A stretch of DNA of 64,000 nt from Bacteroides ovatus (GTDB lineage Bacteria > Bacteroidota > Bacteroidia > Bacteroidales > Bacteroidaceae), in NCBI RefSeq assembly GCF_001314995.1, contig NZ_CP012938.1:1426001-1490000 (forward strand). Direction: 5' to 3'. The position numbers and the translations under genes are program-made. Under the pieces are notes generated by a model that saw nothing but the letters and a program-made list of their open reading frames with translations, was not told the DNA's origin and did no database searches. Positions 36,861-44,635 of the stretch are shown here, piece after piece; within the stretch, counting starts at the first letter, position 1, and the number at the start of each line of letters is the position of its first letter.

Positions 36861-39245
36861 ATGATGAAGAAAACAATTCAATTTGTACCCATCATTGCAA
36901 TAGCGATGGCAGGTACTATGTCTAGTTGTGTTGACTCTGGAAAGGATCTCTATGATCCGTCTTACGAAACACCTAACCCGATGGGAGATGGCTTTGCTGC
37001 TCCCGATGATATCGATTGGAACATGATAACCACTAAAAATGTCTCGGTCGAAGTGAAAGATGAAGAAGGAGGGTTATTTGCTTATTTAGTTGAAATATAT
37101 GCAGAAGATCCTTTGACTAATGAAAGCGCTTCCGTGCTCGCTGCAAGGACAGCTAATAAAGAAAACAACTTTAAATTTACAACCGCTGTCAGCCTGCTGC
37201 CAACTCAAAAGGGTATTTATGTGAAGCAAACCGACCCTAGAGGACGTGAACAGGTATATCAGTTCGATGTACCCGAAAACAGCGATAATATTACCTGTAA
37301 ACTCTATTATGCAGAATCTGCAGCACAGAATAGAGCGTTAATGAGTCGTGGCGTTGCTACAAGGAGTCTTGCTTTTGAAAAACCTGATTACTCTTCCATA
37401 CCAGCCGATGCTAAGGAAGTTACAGAAATGACCGGAACGACTTTACTGCGTAATGCTAATTACAAAATCACCTCTGACTATAACGGTACATTCAAATTTG
37501 ACGGATATGACGGTGATATCGCAACCAGAGTTTATGTAGATGCCCAATGGACTATTCCTGCAACTTTCCAATTCCAAAACGGAATTGAAATCATTGTGAT
37601 GAACAATGCAAAGATTAAAGCATCAGGAACCATGACGTTCATAAGAAACTCCATGCTGACTATCATGGAAACAGGAGAAGTAAATGCAGACGATGTATCA
37701 TTCACCAATGGAGCACCTGCCGCATTTAGAAATTGGGGTACACTAACTGTTGCAAACAAAATGACGCTACACTCCGGCGCAACACTCTACAATGAAGGAA
37801 CCATAACAAGCAAGGATATCTCAATCAATTCTAACACAAAAATTGTGAATGACAATAAGATTGAGTTGAAAGGCGAATTAAATCTGCCATCCAACTTCTC
37901 ATTAGAAAATAATGGAGAGATTTATGGAGAGGCATTAATTGCAAATTCTGATGCTGTTGCTACTAATAACAACATCATGAGATTTACGACCATCAGTCTC
38001 ACCAATACAACATTCAACAATGCTTGTAGCATGGAAGCCACTACTTCTTTCTATGCGAACGGAGCAACATTCAACTTTACCCAGGGATACCTAAAAGCTC
38101 CTAAGATGGAGTTTGTCAATGGAACAGTAAACTTAAGCAATGGTTCTATGCTGGACGCAACTGTAAGTATTTATATGAACACCGGTCATGCTAAGTTTTA
38201 TGGAAAAGGCGAAAATACTTCCATGATAAAATCTCCGGTTATAACCGGACAAGGTTTCACGTATGATGGTAATTTAGTCATTGAATGCGATAATCATGTT
38301 GAAAAAAGCCCATATTGGAACAACTTCTACGTGCAGAATGGTGCATACTTTACTAAAATGGGAGAATCCAAAGTTACGATAGAAGTCTGCACGGGTAAAA
38401 AGAATAACGAAAATGAAGGAGGAGATCCTGAAGATCCTAAGTTCCCGATCATCATGGACGATAATCGCAATTATGCTTATCTGTTTGAAGACCAATGGCC
38501 TTTATATGGGGATTACGATATGAACGACCTTGTTCTGATTATCAAGGAAAGAAAGATCTCCATCAATAAGAGCAATAAGGCAGAAGAGTTCACGTTAAGT
38601 CTTGATTTATCGGCTGCCGGAGCTACCAAGAGTATTGGAGCTGCTATCATGCTGGACGGTGTTCCTGCCAGTGCCATTACGCAACCGGTGGAATTCAGTG
38701 ACAACTCTCTTTTTAAAGGTTTCAATGTGAATAGTAATCTGATTGAGAACGGACAGGACTATGCGGTTATTCCATTATTTGACGATGCTCACAAAGCATT
38801 GGGAAGAGACCGTTACGAACAGATCAATACGATTGCAGGTCACTCTGCCAATACGAGTCCTAAAAATATCAGTTTCACTATAAAGTTCAGCAATCCTATC
38901 TCTGTGGATGAGCTTAATATCAATAAACTGAATGTTTTCATTTTCGTAGAAGGAAACAGAAACCAGCGTAAGGAGATTCATATTGTCGGTTATCAACCAA
39001 CTAAGTTGGCAAATACAGACTTGTTCGGAGGAAACAACGACGATAGTTCTACTTCCCGCAAGAGATATTACATCAGCAAAGATAACCTGGCATGGGGAAT
39101 CATGGTTCCGACAGACTTCAAATGGCCTTTGGAATATGTGAATATCAAATCAGCTTACTCGTTATTCGAAAGTTGGGTGACCAGTGGCGGTACTAAGAAT
39201 GAAGAATGGTGGAAAACTTTTGATTCATCAAGAGTATATAAATAA
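36861..39245 (+). CDS. LruC-domain (DUF4842) surface lipoprotein, second paralogue
   Basis: A 794-residue lipoprotein with lipobox TMSSC near residue 23. It has the same plan as the gene at 19975-22314: N-terminal beta-sandwich with an AEDPLTNESASVLAARTA segment matching the paralogue, an Asn-rich beta-helix-like centre, then the LruC domain with YAYLFEDQWPLYGDYDMNDLVL near residue 540. Both C-termini end with an AYSxFxxW segment and a WYN or EWW stretch. Expected on the cell surface or periplasmic face of the outer membrane. Function unknown. It is monocistronic, with its own promoter and terminator. Confidence 0.85.
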   Translation: MMKKTIQFVPIIAIAMAGTMSSCVDSGKDLYDPSYETPNPMGDGFAAPDDIDWNMITTKNVSVEVKDEEGGLFAYLVEIYAEDPLTNESASVLAARTANKENNFKFTTAVSLLPTQKGIYVKQTDPRGREQVYQFDVPENSDNITCKLYYAESAAQNRALMSRGVATRSLAFEKPDYSSIPADAKEVTEMTGTTLLRNANYKITSDYNGTFKFDGYDGDIATRVYVDAQWTIPATFQFQNGIEIIVMNNAKIKASGTMTFIRNSMLTIMETGEVNADDVSFTNGAPAAFRNWGTLTVANKMTLHSGATLYNEGTITSKDISINSNTKIVNDNKIELKGELNLPSNFSLENNGEIYGEALIANSDAVATNNNIMRFTTISLTNTTFNNACSMEATTSFYANGATFNFTQGYLKAPKMEFVNGTVNLSNGSMLDATVSIYMNTGHAKFYGKGENTSMIKSPVITGQGFTYDGNLVIECDNHVEKSPYWNNFYVQNGAYFTKMGESKVTIEVCTGKKNNENEGGDPEDPKFPIIMDDNRNYAYLFEDQWPLYGDYDMNDLVLIIKERKISINKSNKAEEFTLSLDLSAAGATKSIGAAIMLDGVPASAITQPVEFSDNSLFKGFNVNSNLIENGQDYAVIPLFDDAHKALGRDRYEQINTIAGHSANTSPKNISFTIKFSNPISVDELNINKLNVFIFVEGNRNQRKEIHIVGYQPTKLANTDLFGGNNDDSSTSRKRYYISKDNLAWGIMVPTDFKWPLEYVNIKSAYSLFESWVTSGGTKNEEWWKTFDSSRVYK

Positions 39246-39263
39246 GCCTAACAATTAATCTTT

Positions 39264-39300
39264 AACACGGATTCCTGTTTTTATGGAATCCGTGTTTTTT
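39264..39300 (+). terminator. Intrinsic terminator after the second LruC gene
   Basis: Perfect 12-bp stem AACACGGATTCC (39264-39275) with GGAATCCGTGTT (39285-39296) and a TTTTTT run. Confidence 0.85.
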
Positions 39301-39390
39301 CATTAAGATGCTGTAAGTTGCAATTAATAGAAAAAAAAGATATATCACGAATTTTACTCTCCAGATTGGGGATTATTCTAAAATAATATC

Positions 39391-39398
39391 TATATTTG
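39391..39398 (+). promoter_or_regulatory. Promoter of the receiver/glycan cluster
   Basis: TATATTTG at 39391-39398, with a TTG at 39366-39368 (spacer 22 nt), 82 nt before the first gene of the cluster. Confidence 0.55.
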
Positions 39399-39479
39399 CA
39401 GTGTATCACAAATATTATGTGACAACAATCTTAATCTATAAATCAAATAACAAAGCAAGCGATAGAAAGGTCTATTCGT

Positions 39480-39845
39480 ATGAAGAAAAAAATATTACTA
39501 GTCGATGATAAATCGACAATCGGAAAAGTGGCCGGTGTGTATCTAGGAAAAGAGTATGATTTTACCTATTTGGAAGATCCCATCAAAGCAATAGAATGGC
39601 TTAATGAAGGCAATGTACCTGACCTCATTATTTCAGACATTCGTATGCCTCTCATGATGGGGGATGAATTCTTAAGATACATGAAGAACAATGAATTATT
39701 CAAGTCAATTCCTATCGTTATGTTATCCAGTGAGGAAAGTACAACGGAAAGAATCAGACTATTGGAAGAGGGAGCAGAAGACTATATCCTGAAACCATTC
39801 AACCCTTTGGAACTCAAAATCCGAATCAAAAAGATTATTGACTAA
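39480..39845 (+). CDS. Stand-alone response-regulator receiver domain
   Basis: A 121-residue CheY-like protein with no output domain. The acidic pocket is Asp9-Asp10 (LLVDDKS), the phosphoacceptor Asp53 (IISDIRMP), the switch Ser in VMLSSEES, and the conserved Lys in YILKPFNP. All key residues are present, so it should be phosphorylatable, unlike the receiver-like domain of the next gene. It starts the cluster and lies 17 nt before the sugar transferase gene. The kinase is not in the cluster. Confidence 0.93.
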   Translation: MKKKILLVDDKSTIGKVAGVYLGKEYDFTYLEDPIKAIEWLNEGNVPDLIISDIRMPLMMGDEFLRYMKNNELFKSIPIVMLSSEESTTERIRLLEEGAEDYILKPFNPLELKIRIKKIID

Positions 39846-39862
39846 TACCGGGTCTTCTACAC

Positions 39863-41020
39863 ATGCAATATTTTGTTTATATAGGCAGAGATAGCAAAAC
39901 AATAGAACTACTCTCCCGACTAAGTATTGGGGTATTCTATGCTGCACCCAATTGTAGCAAAGCTGTCAAAGTATTGGAGAAAATACGCGAAAAATATGAC
40001 GCAGCTCTATTTTTCGAACAAGTGAACATATCCAAAGATATTGCAGATATCCAATACATGCGTAAAAAGTATCCGGGGCTTTATATGGTACTCGTTATCG
40101 ACTCCTTATCTAAGGAAGAAGCATCCGAATACCTTAAAGCCGGTATCAACAATACGATAAAATATGAAACAAGCCAGGAGGCTTTAAAAGATTTATCAAC
40201 TTTCCTTAAACGAAGAAAAGATCAGAAAATAAAGGCACTTCAACTTAAAGCACAAAATATAAATGCTTTCCGCCTGCCTTTATGGAAAAGAACTTTTGAT
40301 ATATTCTTTTCGGGAATGGCGATATTATGTCTTTCTCCTCTCTTAATATTTACTGCACTAGCTATCCGGATAGAAAGTAAGGGTCCTATTATCTACAAAT
40401 CCAAGCGCGTAGGGAGTAATTATCAGATATTCGACTTCCTTAAATTCCGTTCGATGTATACTGATGCAGACAAGCATTTAAAGGATTTCAATGCCCTTAA
40501 CCAATATCAGCAGGAAGATGAGGATATTTGGGGAGAAGAACCGGAAGCGGAAGTGAATGAAGAAATCGATGAAGAAGAAATCCTCTTGATATCTGACGAT
40601 TTCGTAATCTCCGAAGAAGACTACATTAACAAGAAGTCCAAGGAAAAAAGCAATGCTTTCGTTAAGCTGGAAAATGACCCTCGAATAACTAAGATTGGAC
40701 GTATTATACGTAAATATAGTATTGACGAGTTACCCCAGCTTATTAATATTTTAAAAGGGGATATGTCAATAGTAGGCAACCGCCCTCTCCCACTCTATGA
40801 AGCCGAGTTGCTGACAAGCGATGAACACATCGACCGTTTCATGGGTCCGGCCGGATTGACCGGTTTATGGCAGGTAGAGAAAAGAGGCGAAGCCGGTAAA
40901 CTTTCTGCTGAAGAACGCAAGCAATTGGATATCACCTATGCAAAGACATTCTCTTTCTGGTTGGATATAAAGATTATTCTGAAAACAGTTACTGCATTCA
41001 TTCAAAAAGAGAACGTATAA
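39863..41020 (+). CDS. Receiver-like domain fused to polyprenyl-phosphate sugar phosphotransferase
   Basis: 385 residues in two parts. Residues 1-125 have the alternating strand-helix layout of a receiver (YFVYIGRDSKTIELLSR, MVLVIDSLSKEEASEYLKAG) but lack the phosphoacceptor Asp. From about residue 140 it is a bacterial sugar transferase (PF02397 type) with a membrane segment (IFFSGMAILCLSPLLIFTALAI), KRVG...FDFLKFRSM, KYSIDELPQLINILKGDMSIVGNRP and GLTGLWQV, the catalytic core that loads the first sugar phosphate on undecaprenyl phosphate. A ~40-residue acidic insert (residues about 219-259, rich in Glu) splits the core. Inner-membrane initiation of glycan synthesis is the expected role. Confidence 0.88.
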   Translation: MQYFVYIGRDSKTIELLSRLSIGVFYAAPNCSKAVKVLEKIREKYDAALFFEQVNISKDIADIQYMRKKYPGLYMVLVIDSLSKEEASEYLKAGINNTIKYETSQEALKDLSTFLKRRKDQKIKALQLKAQNINAFRLPLWKRTFDIFFSGMAILCLSPLLIFTALAIRIESKGPIIYKSKRVGSNYQIFDFLKFRSMYTDADKHLKDFNALNQYQQEDEDIWGEEPEAEVNEEIDEEEILLISDDFVISEEDYINKKSKEKSNAFVKLENDPRITKIGRIIRKYSIDELPQLINILKGDMSIVGNRPLPLYEAELLTSDEHIDRFMGPAGLTGLWQVEKRGEAGKLSAEERKQLDITYAKTFSFWLDIKIILKTVTAFIQKENV

Positions 41021-41031
41021 TCTCCTTCCAG

Positions 41032-41979
41032 ATGATAGACTCTTATATCTACATAATAGATGATCTGGTATTCTTCTGTACAGGGCTTTTGCTCCTATAC
41101 CTCTTTGTGATGGCCATAGCCTCACATTTCAAACATATCACCTACCCGAAGGCTCAAAAGGAATATGGTTGCGCCATTCTCGTTCCGGAGGGAAGTATTC
41201 TTCCGGATATGTATAAAGAAGAAGCGTACGAGTTTATCACATACAGCGATCTACATCAGACAATCAACAGTTTAGACCAGGAACGATACGACCTGGTTCT
41301 CTTCCTGTCCAATACAGCATGCGCTTTATCTCCGCAATTCCTGAATAAAATATATAATGCCTATGATGCCGGTGTACAAGCCATCCAACTACATACGATA
41401 GTAGAAAACCGCAAAGGCATCCGTAATCGCTTCCGGGCTATACGTGAGGAAATAAAAAACAGCCTCTGTAGAGCCGGCAATACACAATTCGGACTGTCAT
41501 CCAATTTATTGGGAACTAATATGGCAATCGACCTAAAATGGCTGCAAAAGAACATGAAAAGTTCTAAGACTAATATCGAACGAAAATTATTCCGACAGAA
41601 TATATACATTGACTACTTGCCGGATGTGATTGTTTATTGCCAGTCCGCACCCGCCTGTCCTTACCGTAAACGTATCCGGAAAACAACTTCCTACTTACTC
41701 CCTTCCATATTTGAAGGAAACTGGAGTTTCTGCAACCGGATCGTACAACAATTAACGCCTTCTCCACTTAAATTATGTATCTTCGTAAGTATTTGGACTT
41801 CGTTGATTACCGTATATAATTGGACCTTATCATTCGGATGGTGGATTGCACTTTTCGGTCTATTAATCACTTATAGCCTGGCAATTCCTGATTATCTGGT
41901 AGAGGACAAAAAGAAGAAAAAACATTCAATATGGAGAAGAAAACACTTAAACAGCGAATTAAAGAAAACCCCGGCTTAA
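41032..41979 (+). CDS. Membrane GT2-like protein with degenerate catalytic motifs
   Basis: 315 residues: an N-terminal membrane helix ([19 protein letters not shown]), a soluble middle, and two C-terminal helices ([36 protein letters not shown]). The order fits processive GT2 enzymes, with [23 protein letters not shown] (about residues 86-108) where those carry the DxD metal motif, and [18 protein letters not shown] in the acceptor region. DxD is replaced by SNT, the ED pair by TN, and no QxxRW is clear, so catalysis is doubtful. It overlaps the acyltransferase by 49 nt. Confidence 0.65.
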   Translation: MIDSYIYIIDDLVFFCTGLLLLYLFVMAIASHFKHITYPKAQKEYGCAILVPEGSILPDMYKEEAYEFITYSDLHQTINSLDQERYDLVLFLSNTACALSPQFLNKIYNAYDAGVQAIQLHTIVENRKGIRNRFRAIREEIKNSLCRAGNTQFGLSSNLLGTNMAIDLKWLQKNMKSSKTNIERKLFRQNIYIDYLPDVIVYCQSAPACPYRKRIRKTTSYLLPSIFEGNWSFCNRIVQQLTPSPLKLCIFVSIWTSLITVYNWTLSFGWWIALFGLLITYSLAIPDYLVEDKKKKKHSIWRRKHLNSELKKTPA

Positions 41980-42578
41980 AACAGGCTGTACATCGTTTTA
42001 TCATGCACCCCGTTAAAACTCGCCCTAATTGGTGGATACGGCTCTTCGATTTCATATACCTGAAACGCGGAAAGGGTTCTGTCATCTATCGGAGTGTACG
42101 CAAAGACCTCCCTCCTTTCAACCGATTCTCTTTGGGTAAATATTCTGTTGTCGAAGACTTCTCCTGTCTGAATAATGCAGTTGGCGACTTGACAATCGGA
42201 GATTATACACGCATCGGATTGAGAAACACAATCATAGGTCCGATTAATATTGGCAATCATGTCAACCTGGCACAGAATGTAACGGTCACAGGACTCAACC
42301 ATAATTATCAGGATGCAGAAAAGATGATTGACGAACAAGGTGTCAGCACACTGCCTGTTGTTATCGAAGATGATGTATGGGTAGGTGCCAATTCGGTCAT
42401 TCTACCGGGAGTAACTTTAGGGAAACATTGCGTAGTGGCCGCCGGAAGTGTAGTCAGTCATTCCGTCCCACCCTATTCAATATGTGCCGGATGCCCTGCA
42501 AGAATCATAAAAACATACGATTTCGAGACTAAAGAGTGGAAAAAAGTAGAGAAAACACCTGCTACTAACCATAAATAG
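41931..42578 (+). CDS. Hexapeptide-repeat acyltransferase (WcaF-like)
   Basis: 215 residues with a left-handed beta-helix: repeated hexapeptide units from about residue 80 ([34 protein letters not shown]), the loop with the catalytic His in [12 protein letters not shown], and the C-terminal [50 protein letters not shown] (given in pieces of the family pattern). It resembles WcaF/NodL acetyltransferases that modify exopolysaccharide sugars. The start overlaps the previous gene by 49 nt. Last gene of the cluster; no flippase, polymerase or export gene is present here. Confidence 0.88.
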   Translation: MEKKTLKQRIKENPGLKQAVHRFIMHPVKTRPNWWIRLFDFIYLKRGKGSVIYRSVRKDLPPFNRFSLGKYSVVEDFSCLNNAVGDLTIGDYTRIGLRNTIIGPINIGNHVNLAQNVTVTGLNHNYQDAEKMIDEQGVSTLPVVIEDDVWVGANSVILPGVTLGKHCVVAAGSVVSHSVPPYSICAGCPARIIKTYDFETKEWKKVEKTPATNHK

Positions 42579-42613
42579 TGAGAATAGCTACAGAATATAC
42601 CTCATAAAGGTGA

Positions 42614-42644
42614 TTGTGACACATTCTGAAACGCATTATCTTTG
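42614..42644 (+). promoter_or_regulatory. sRNA copy 1 promoter
   Basis: TTG at 42614-42616, a 20-nt spacer and TATCTTTG at 42637-42644. The -7 box is part of the 58-bp block shared with 56650-56707. Confidence 0.65.
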
Positions 42645-42650
42645 CAGTAT

Positions 42651-42751
42651 CAGAATTGAATTAATTAGTCATAATTTTATTACGTAGCCACATTTAAGTA
42701 AAAAATGAAATAGAGTCCCGCCGAAGCGATTTCGTCGGGATTTTGTTTTTT
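42651..42751 (+). ncRNA. Probable small RNA, copy 1
   Basis: From the promoter, transcription would start near 42651 and end at a terminator: stem TCCCGCCGAA (42716-42725) with TTCGTCGGGA (42731-42740), one mismatch, followed by TTTTGTTTTTT. This gives about 100 nt with no ORF. The first ~44 nt are nearly identical to the element at 56657-56707, while the 3' half differs. A family of paralogous sRNAs is known in B. thetaiotaomicron; whether this belongs to it cannot be decided here. Confidence 0.7.
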
Positions 42752-42790
42752 ATTACCTTAATCCAATCCACAGACTTAAATCCCATATAA

Positions 42791-43054
42791 ATAAAAAACG
42801 AGCTAATTCTTTTTATAGAACCACTCGCCACTGCATCAGAAAAGCCTAAAGGCTTTTCCATAGTACCTCAAATTTCCTGAAAACTAATCTTCTTTTTACC
42901 TAAAAACGTCTTACCTATTGTTATCCTTTTACCTTCTACTAAAAACTTATCCTATTGAACTAAACTAAAAAACTTTTAATACCTTAAACTGTCTAATCTA
43001 ATACCTTATTTAATATTTTCTTTTACCTTATAAACTAACAGCAATTTCTCAACT
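42791..43054 (-). ncRNA. Candidate AGGTA-rich non-coding RNA
   Basis: Minus-strand promoter TTG (43088-43090), 19-nt spacer, TACCTTTG (43061-43068), starting a transcript that runs leftward with no credible ORF. It contains AGGTA eight times within the neighbourhood (plus-strand TACCT at 42754, 42864, 42897, 42912, 42930, 42980, 43002 and 43024; the first lies past the predicted end), plus two AGGATA. A stable hairpin GAAAAGCC-GGCTTTTC lies at about 42839-42858. The 3' end is an imperfect stem (42799-42827) followed by TTTTTTAT on the minus strand. About 260 nt. No known RNA family was recognised. Confidence 0.55.
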
Positions 43055-43121
43055 GCTTTGCAAAGGTACGAATATTTTTCGTGTACGCAAACGGTTTTAT
43101 ATTTTATAACACTTCCGCAGG

Positions 43122-43733
43122 CTATAAATCTTTCACATCGCTCAATGCAACCAGCTTATTTACAATAGCATAGATAGTCAAACCGGCAGCACTATGTATT
43201 TGCAATTTTTTGCTAATATTTCTTCGGTGTGTAATCACTGTATGAATCGACAAAAAAAGCTTTTCCGCTATTTCCTTATTTGTCATTCCCTTCACCACAC
43301 AGATGACGATTTCCTTTTCCCGCTGGCTAAGCGTATCCTGATTATCCATCTCTTCTTCTTCGGAAACCACATTCAATAAACCTGCAATTTTCTTAGAAAG
43401 AGTTTCCAAATCATCGAATATCGAAATAGACTCGTCATACTTACCCAATAATGAAGCATCTACAAAAGAAGTAACCAACGCTATTAAACGTATTCTTTTA
43501 CCGGATATTTCTTCTCGAAACTTAGCTACATCAAAGTAATCACCAAAAGTAGGATTGACAATCAACATCTCGGGACATTGCGTTCGGACGCAATCGTGCA
43601 AAGCTTCAACAGACAGTAATTCTATTGGTTGTACTTTTACGTTAGAAAGACGCTTCAATGCAGCAGTCAACCCACCACGAATAATTACAGAGGTCTCTGC
43701 AATAGCTATTCGAACTACTTCGTTATTTTTCAT
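43122..43733 (-). CDS. LuxR-family regulator with atypical receiver
   Basis: 203 residues. The C-terminal LuxR/NarL HTH (about residues 135-195) is clear: LSQREKEIVICVVKGMTNKEIAEKLFLSIHTVITHRRNISKKL. The N-terminal ~115 residues have the receiver layout but lack the phosphoacceptor: MLIVNPTF has Asn where Asp is expected, and the acidic pair is reduced to Glu (IAIAETS). It is therefore probably not controlled by phosphorylation. Its ATG lies inside the end of the hemerythrin-like gene (11-nt overlap), so the two are translationally coupled. Confidence 0.87.
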   Translation of the reverse strand: MKNNEVVRIAIAETSVIIRGGLTAALKRLSNVKVQPIELLSVEALHDCVRTQCPEMLIVNPTFGDYFDVAKFREEISGKRIRLIALVTSFVDASLLGKYDESISIFDDLETLSKKIAGLLNVVSEEEEMDNQDTLSQREKEIVICVVKGMTNKEIAEKLFLSIHTVITHRRNISKKLQIHSAAGLTIYAIVNKLVALSDVKDL

Positions 43734-44430
43734 TTTCCCTAATCCTCCTTTCCAAATTCAGAATAGCAGGAACAAAAATATAGTCCTCAACCTTGCAATG
43801 AGATTCCAGTCCGGCTTCGCAAGCATATATGTCGAAAAGAGCCGCGTTCAAAAGATTTTCATTTGTTTTGGCAGGGCAATATTTAATAATGATATTTTTC
43901 AGTTCTGTCAATTTCTCCCCTACCTGATCGTGATGCTTGGAAAATGTACTGATCTGATAGTTTTTGGGAGCAACTCCTTTAATCAATGAATCGACATACT
44001 TAAATACGGTTTTCTCTTCATAATCCATGTGCTTACGCACCTCTCGTGTATATTCATCGAAAAACTTAAGGATGAGAAAAGCAACATCGTCTTGCGAACA
44101 GTCGATTGCCTCGATCAATTTACGACGAATAGCGGGAAGAGAAAAATCCAGAAAATAAATATGTGCCTGCCGCAGATAATCAATCAATGCAGGTATGGAA
44201 ATATCATCTTTATCTCCATCGAGCCGGGAAAAGCCTTCAGCCATAAAGTTGACTACAATCAGAAAGGTCCGGCAGTCTACTCCATTCAGTTCACACACCT
44301 CCTTGACTGTCTTGTCACCGAACCCCAACGAAAGCCCAAAACGACTCATCACTTGCAACAAAGAATAATTATCGCTGATGAGATCAATCATCTTATCAGT
44401 TGGCTTATATTTTTGTAAATTATCCATCAT
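43723..44430 (-). CDS. Hemerythrin-like protein (ScdA/YtfE-like)
   Basis: 235 residues. An N-terminal short domain (SLGFGDKTVKEVCELNGVD, about residues 34-52) resembles the ScdA_N segment of RIC di-iron repair proteins. The rest is an all-helical hemerythrin fold with metal-ligand candidates: His in LRQAHIYFLDF, the HMDYEEKTVF His/Glu set, KHHDQV, and ESHCKVEDYIFVPAI. In ScdA/YtfE proteins the di-iron centre responds to nitric oxide or oxidative stress. The coupled LuxR gene suggests a sensory or stress-response pair. The promoter has a TTG and TTCCTTTG pair. Confidence 0.85.
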   Translation of the reverse strand: MMDNLQKYKPTDKMIDLISDNYSLLQVMSRFGLSLGFGDKTVKEVCELNGVDCRTFLIVVNFMAEGFSRLDGDKDDISIPALIDYLRQAHIYFLDFSLPAIRRKLIEAIDCSQDDVAFLILKFFDEYTREVRKHMDYEEKTVFKYVDSLIKGVAPKNYQISTFSKHHDQVGEKLTELKNIIIKYCPAKTNENLLNAALFDIYACEAGLESHCKVEDYIFVPAILNLERRIRENEK

Positions 44431-44451
44431 ACCTATTTATATTAGAGACTG

Positions 44452-44482
44452 CAAAGGAACGGAATATTTTGCTGAAATACAA
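44452..44482 (-). promoter_or_regulatory. Promoter of the hemerythrin-LuxR pair
   Basis: On the minus strand TTG (44480-44482), 20 nt, TTCCTTTG (44452-44459), one base from TAnnTTTG, 22 nt before the start codon. Confidence 0.5.
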
Positions 44483-44581
44483 TCATCATTTATAGGTATT
44501 TTAATTCGCCGGAAATAGCCAAATACTAATTATATGCTACTATTTTGTAGCGTAACTTTAGGCAAGCTAGTCTTTTTTTAG

Positions 44582-44589
44582 TAATTTTG
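44582..44589 (+). promoter_or_regulatory. -7 box (TAATTTTG) for the AICAR transformylase-like gene
   Basis: TAnnTTTG match 47 nt before the ATG at 44636. The intervening leader is made of near-repeats of GTAATTTGTAATTA. Confidence 0.5.
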
Positions 44590-44635
44590 TCGCTATCAAT
44601 TTGTAATTAGTAACTCGTAATTTGTAATTAATAAA

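Larger units (their letters stand above)
42579..43121. other. 543-nt region with two convergent non-coding transcripts
   Basis: No credible ORF. It contains the sRNA element (42637-42751, plus strand) and a minus-strand ncRNA candidate (about 43054 to 42791), each with its own promoter and terminator, listed separately. Confidence 0.6.

Noticed and set aside
44597..44632. Near-repeats of GTAATTTGTAATTA before 44636
   Set aside because: Short AT-rich simple repeats typical of Bacteroides leaders; no stem or terminator.
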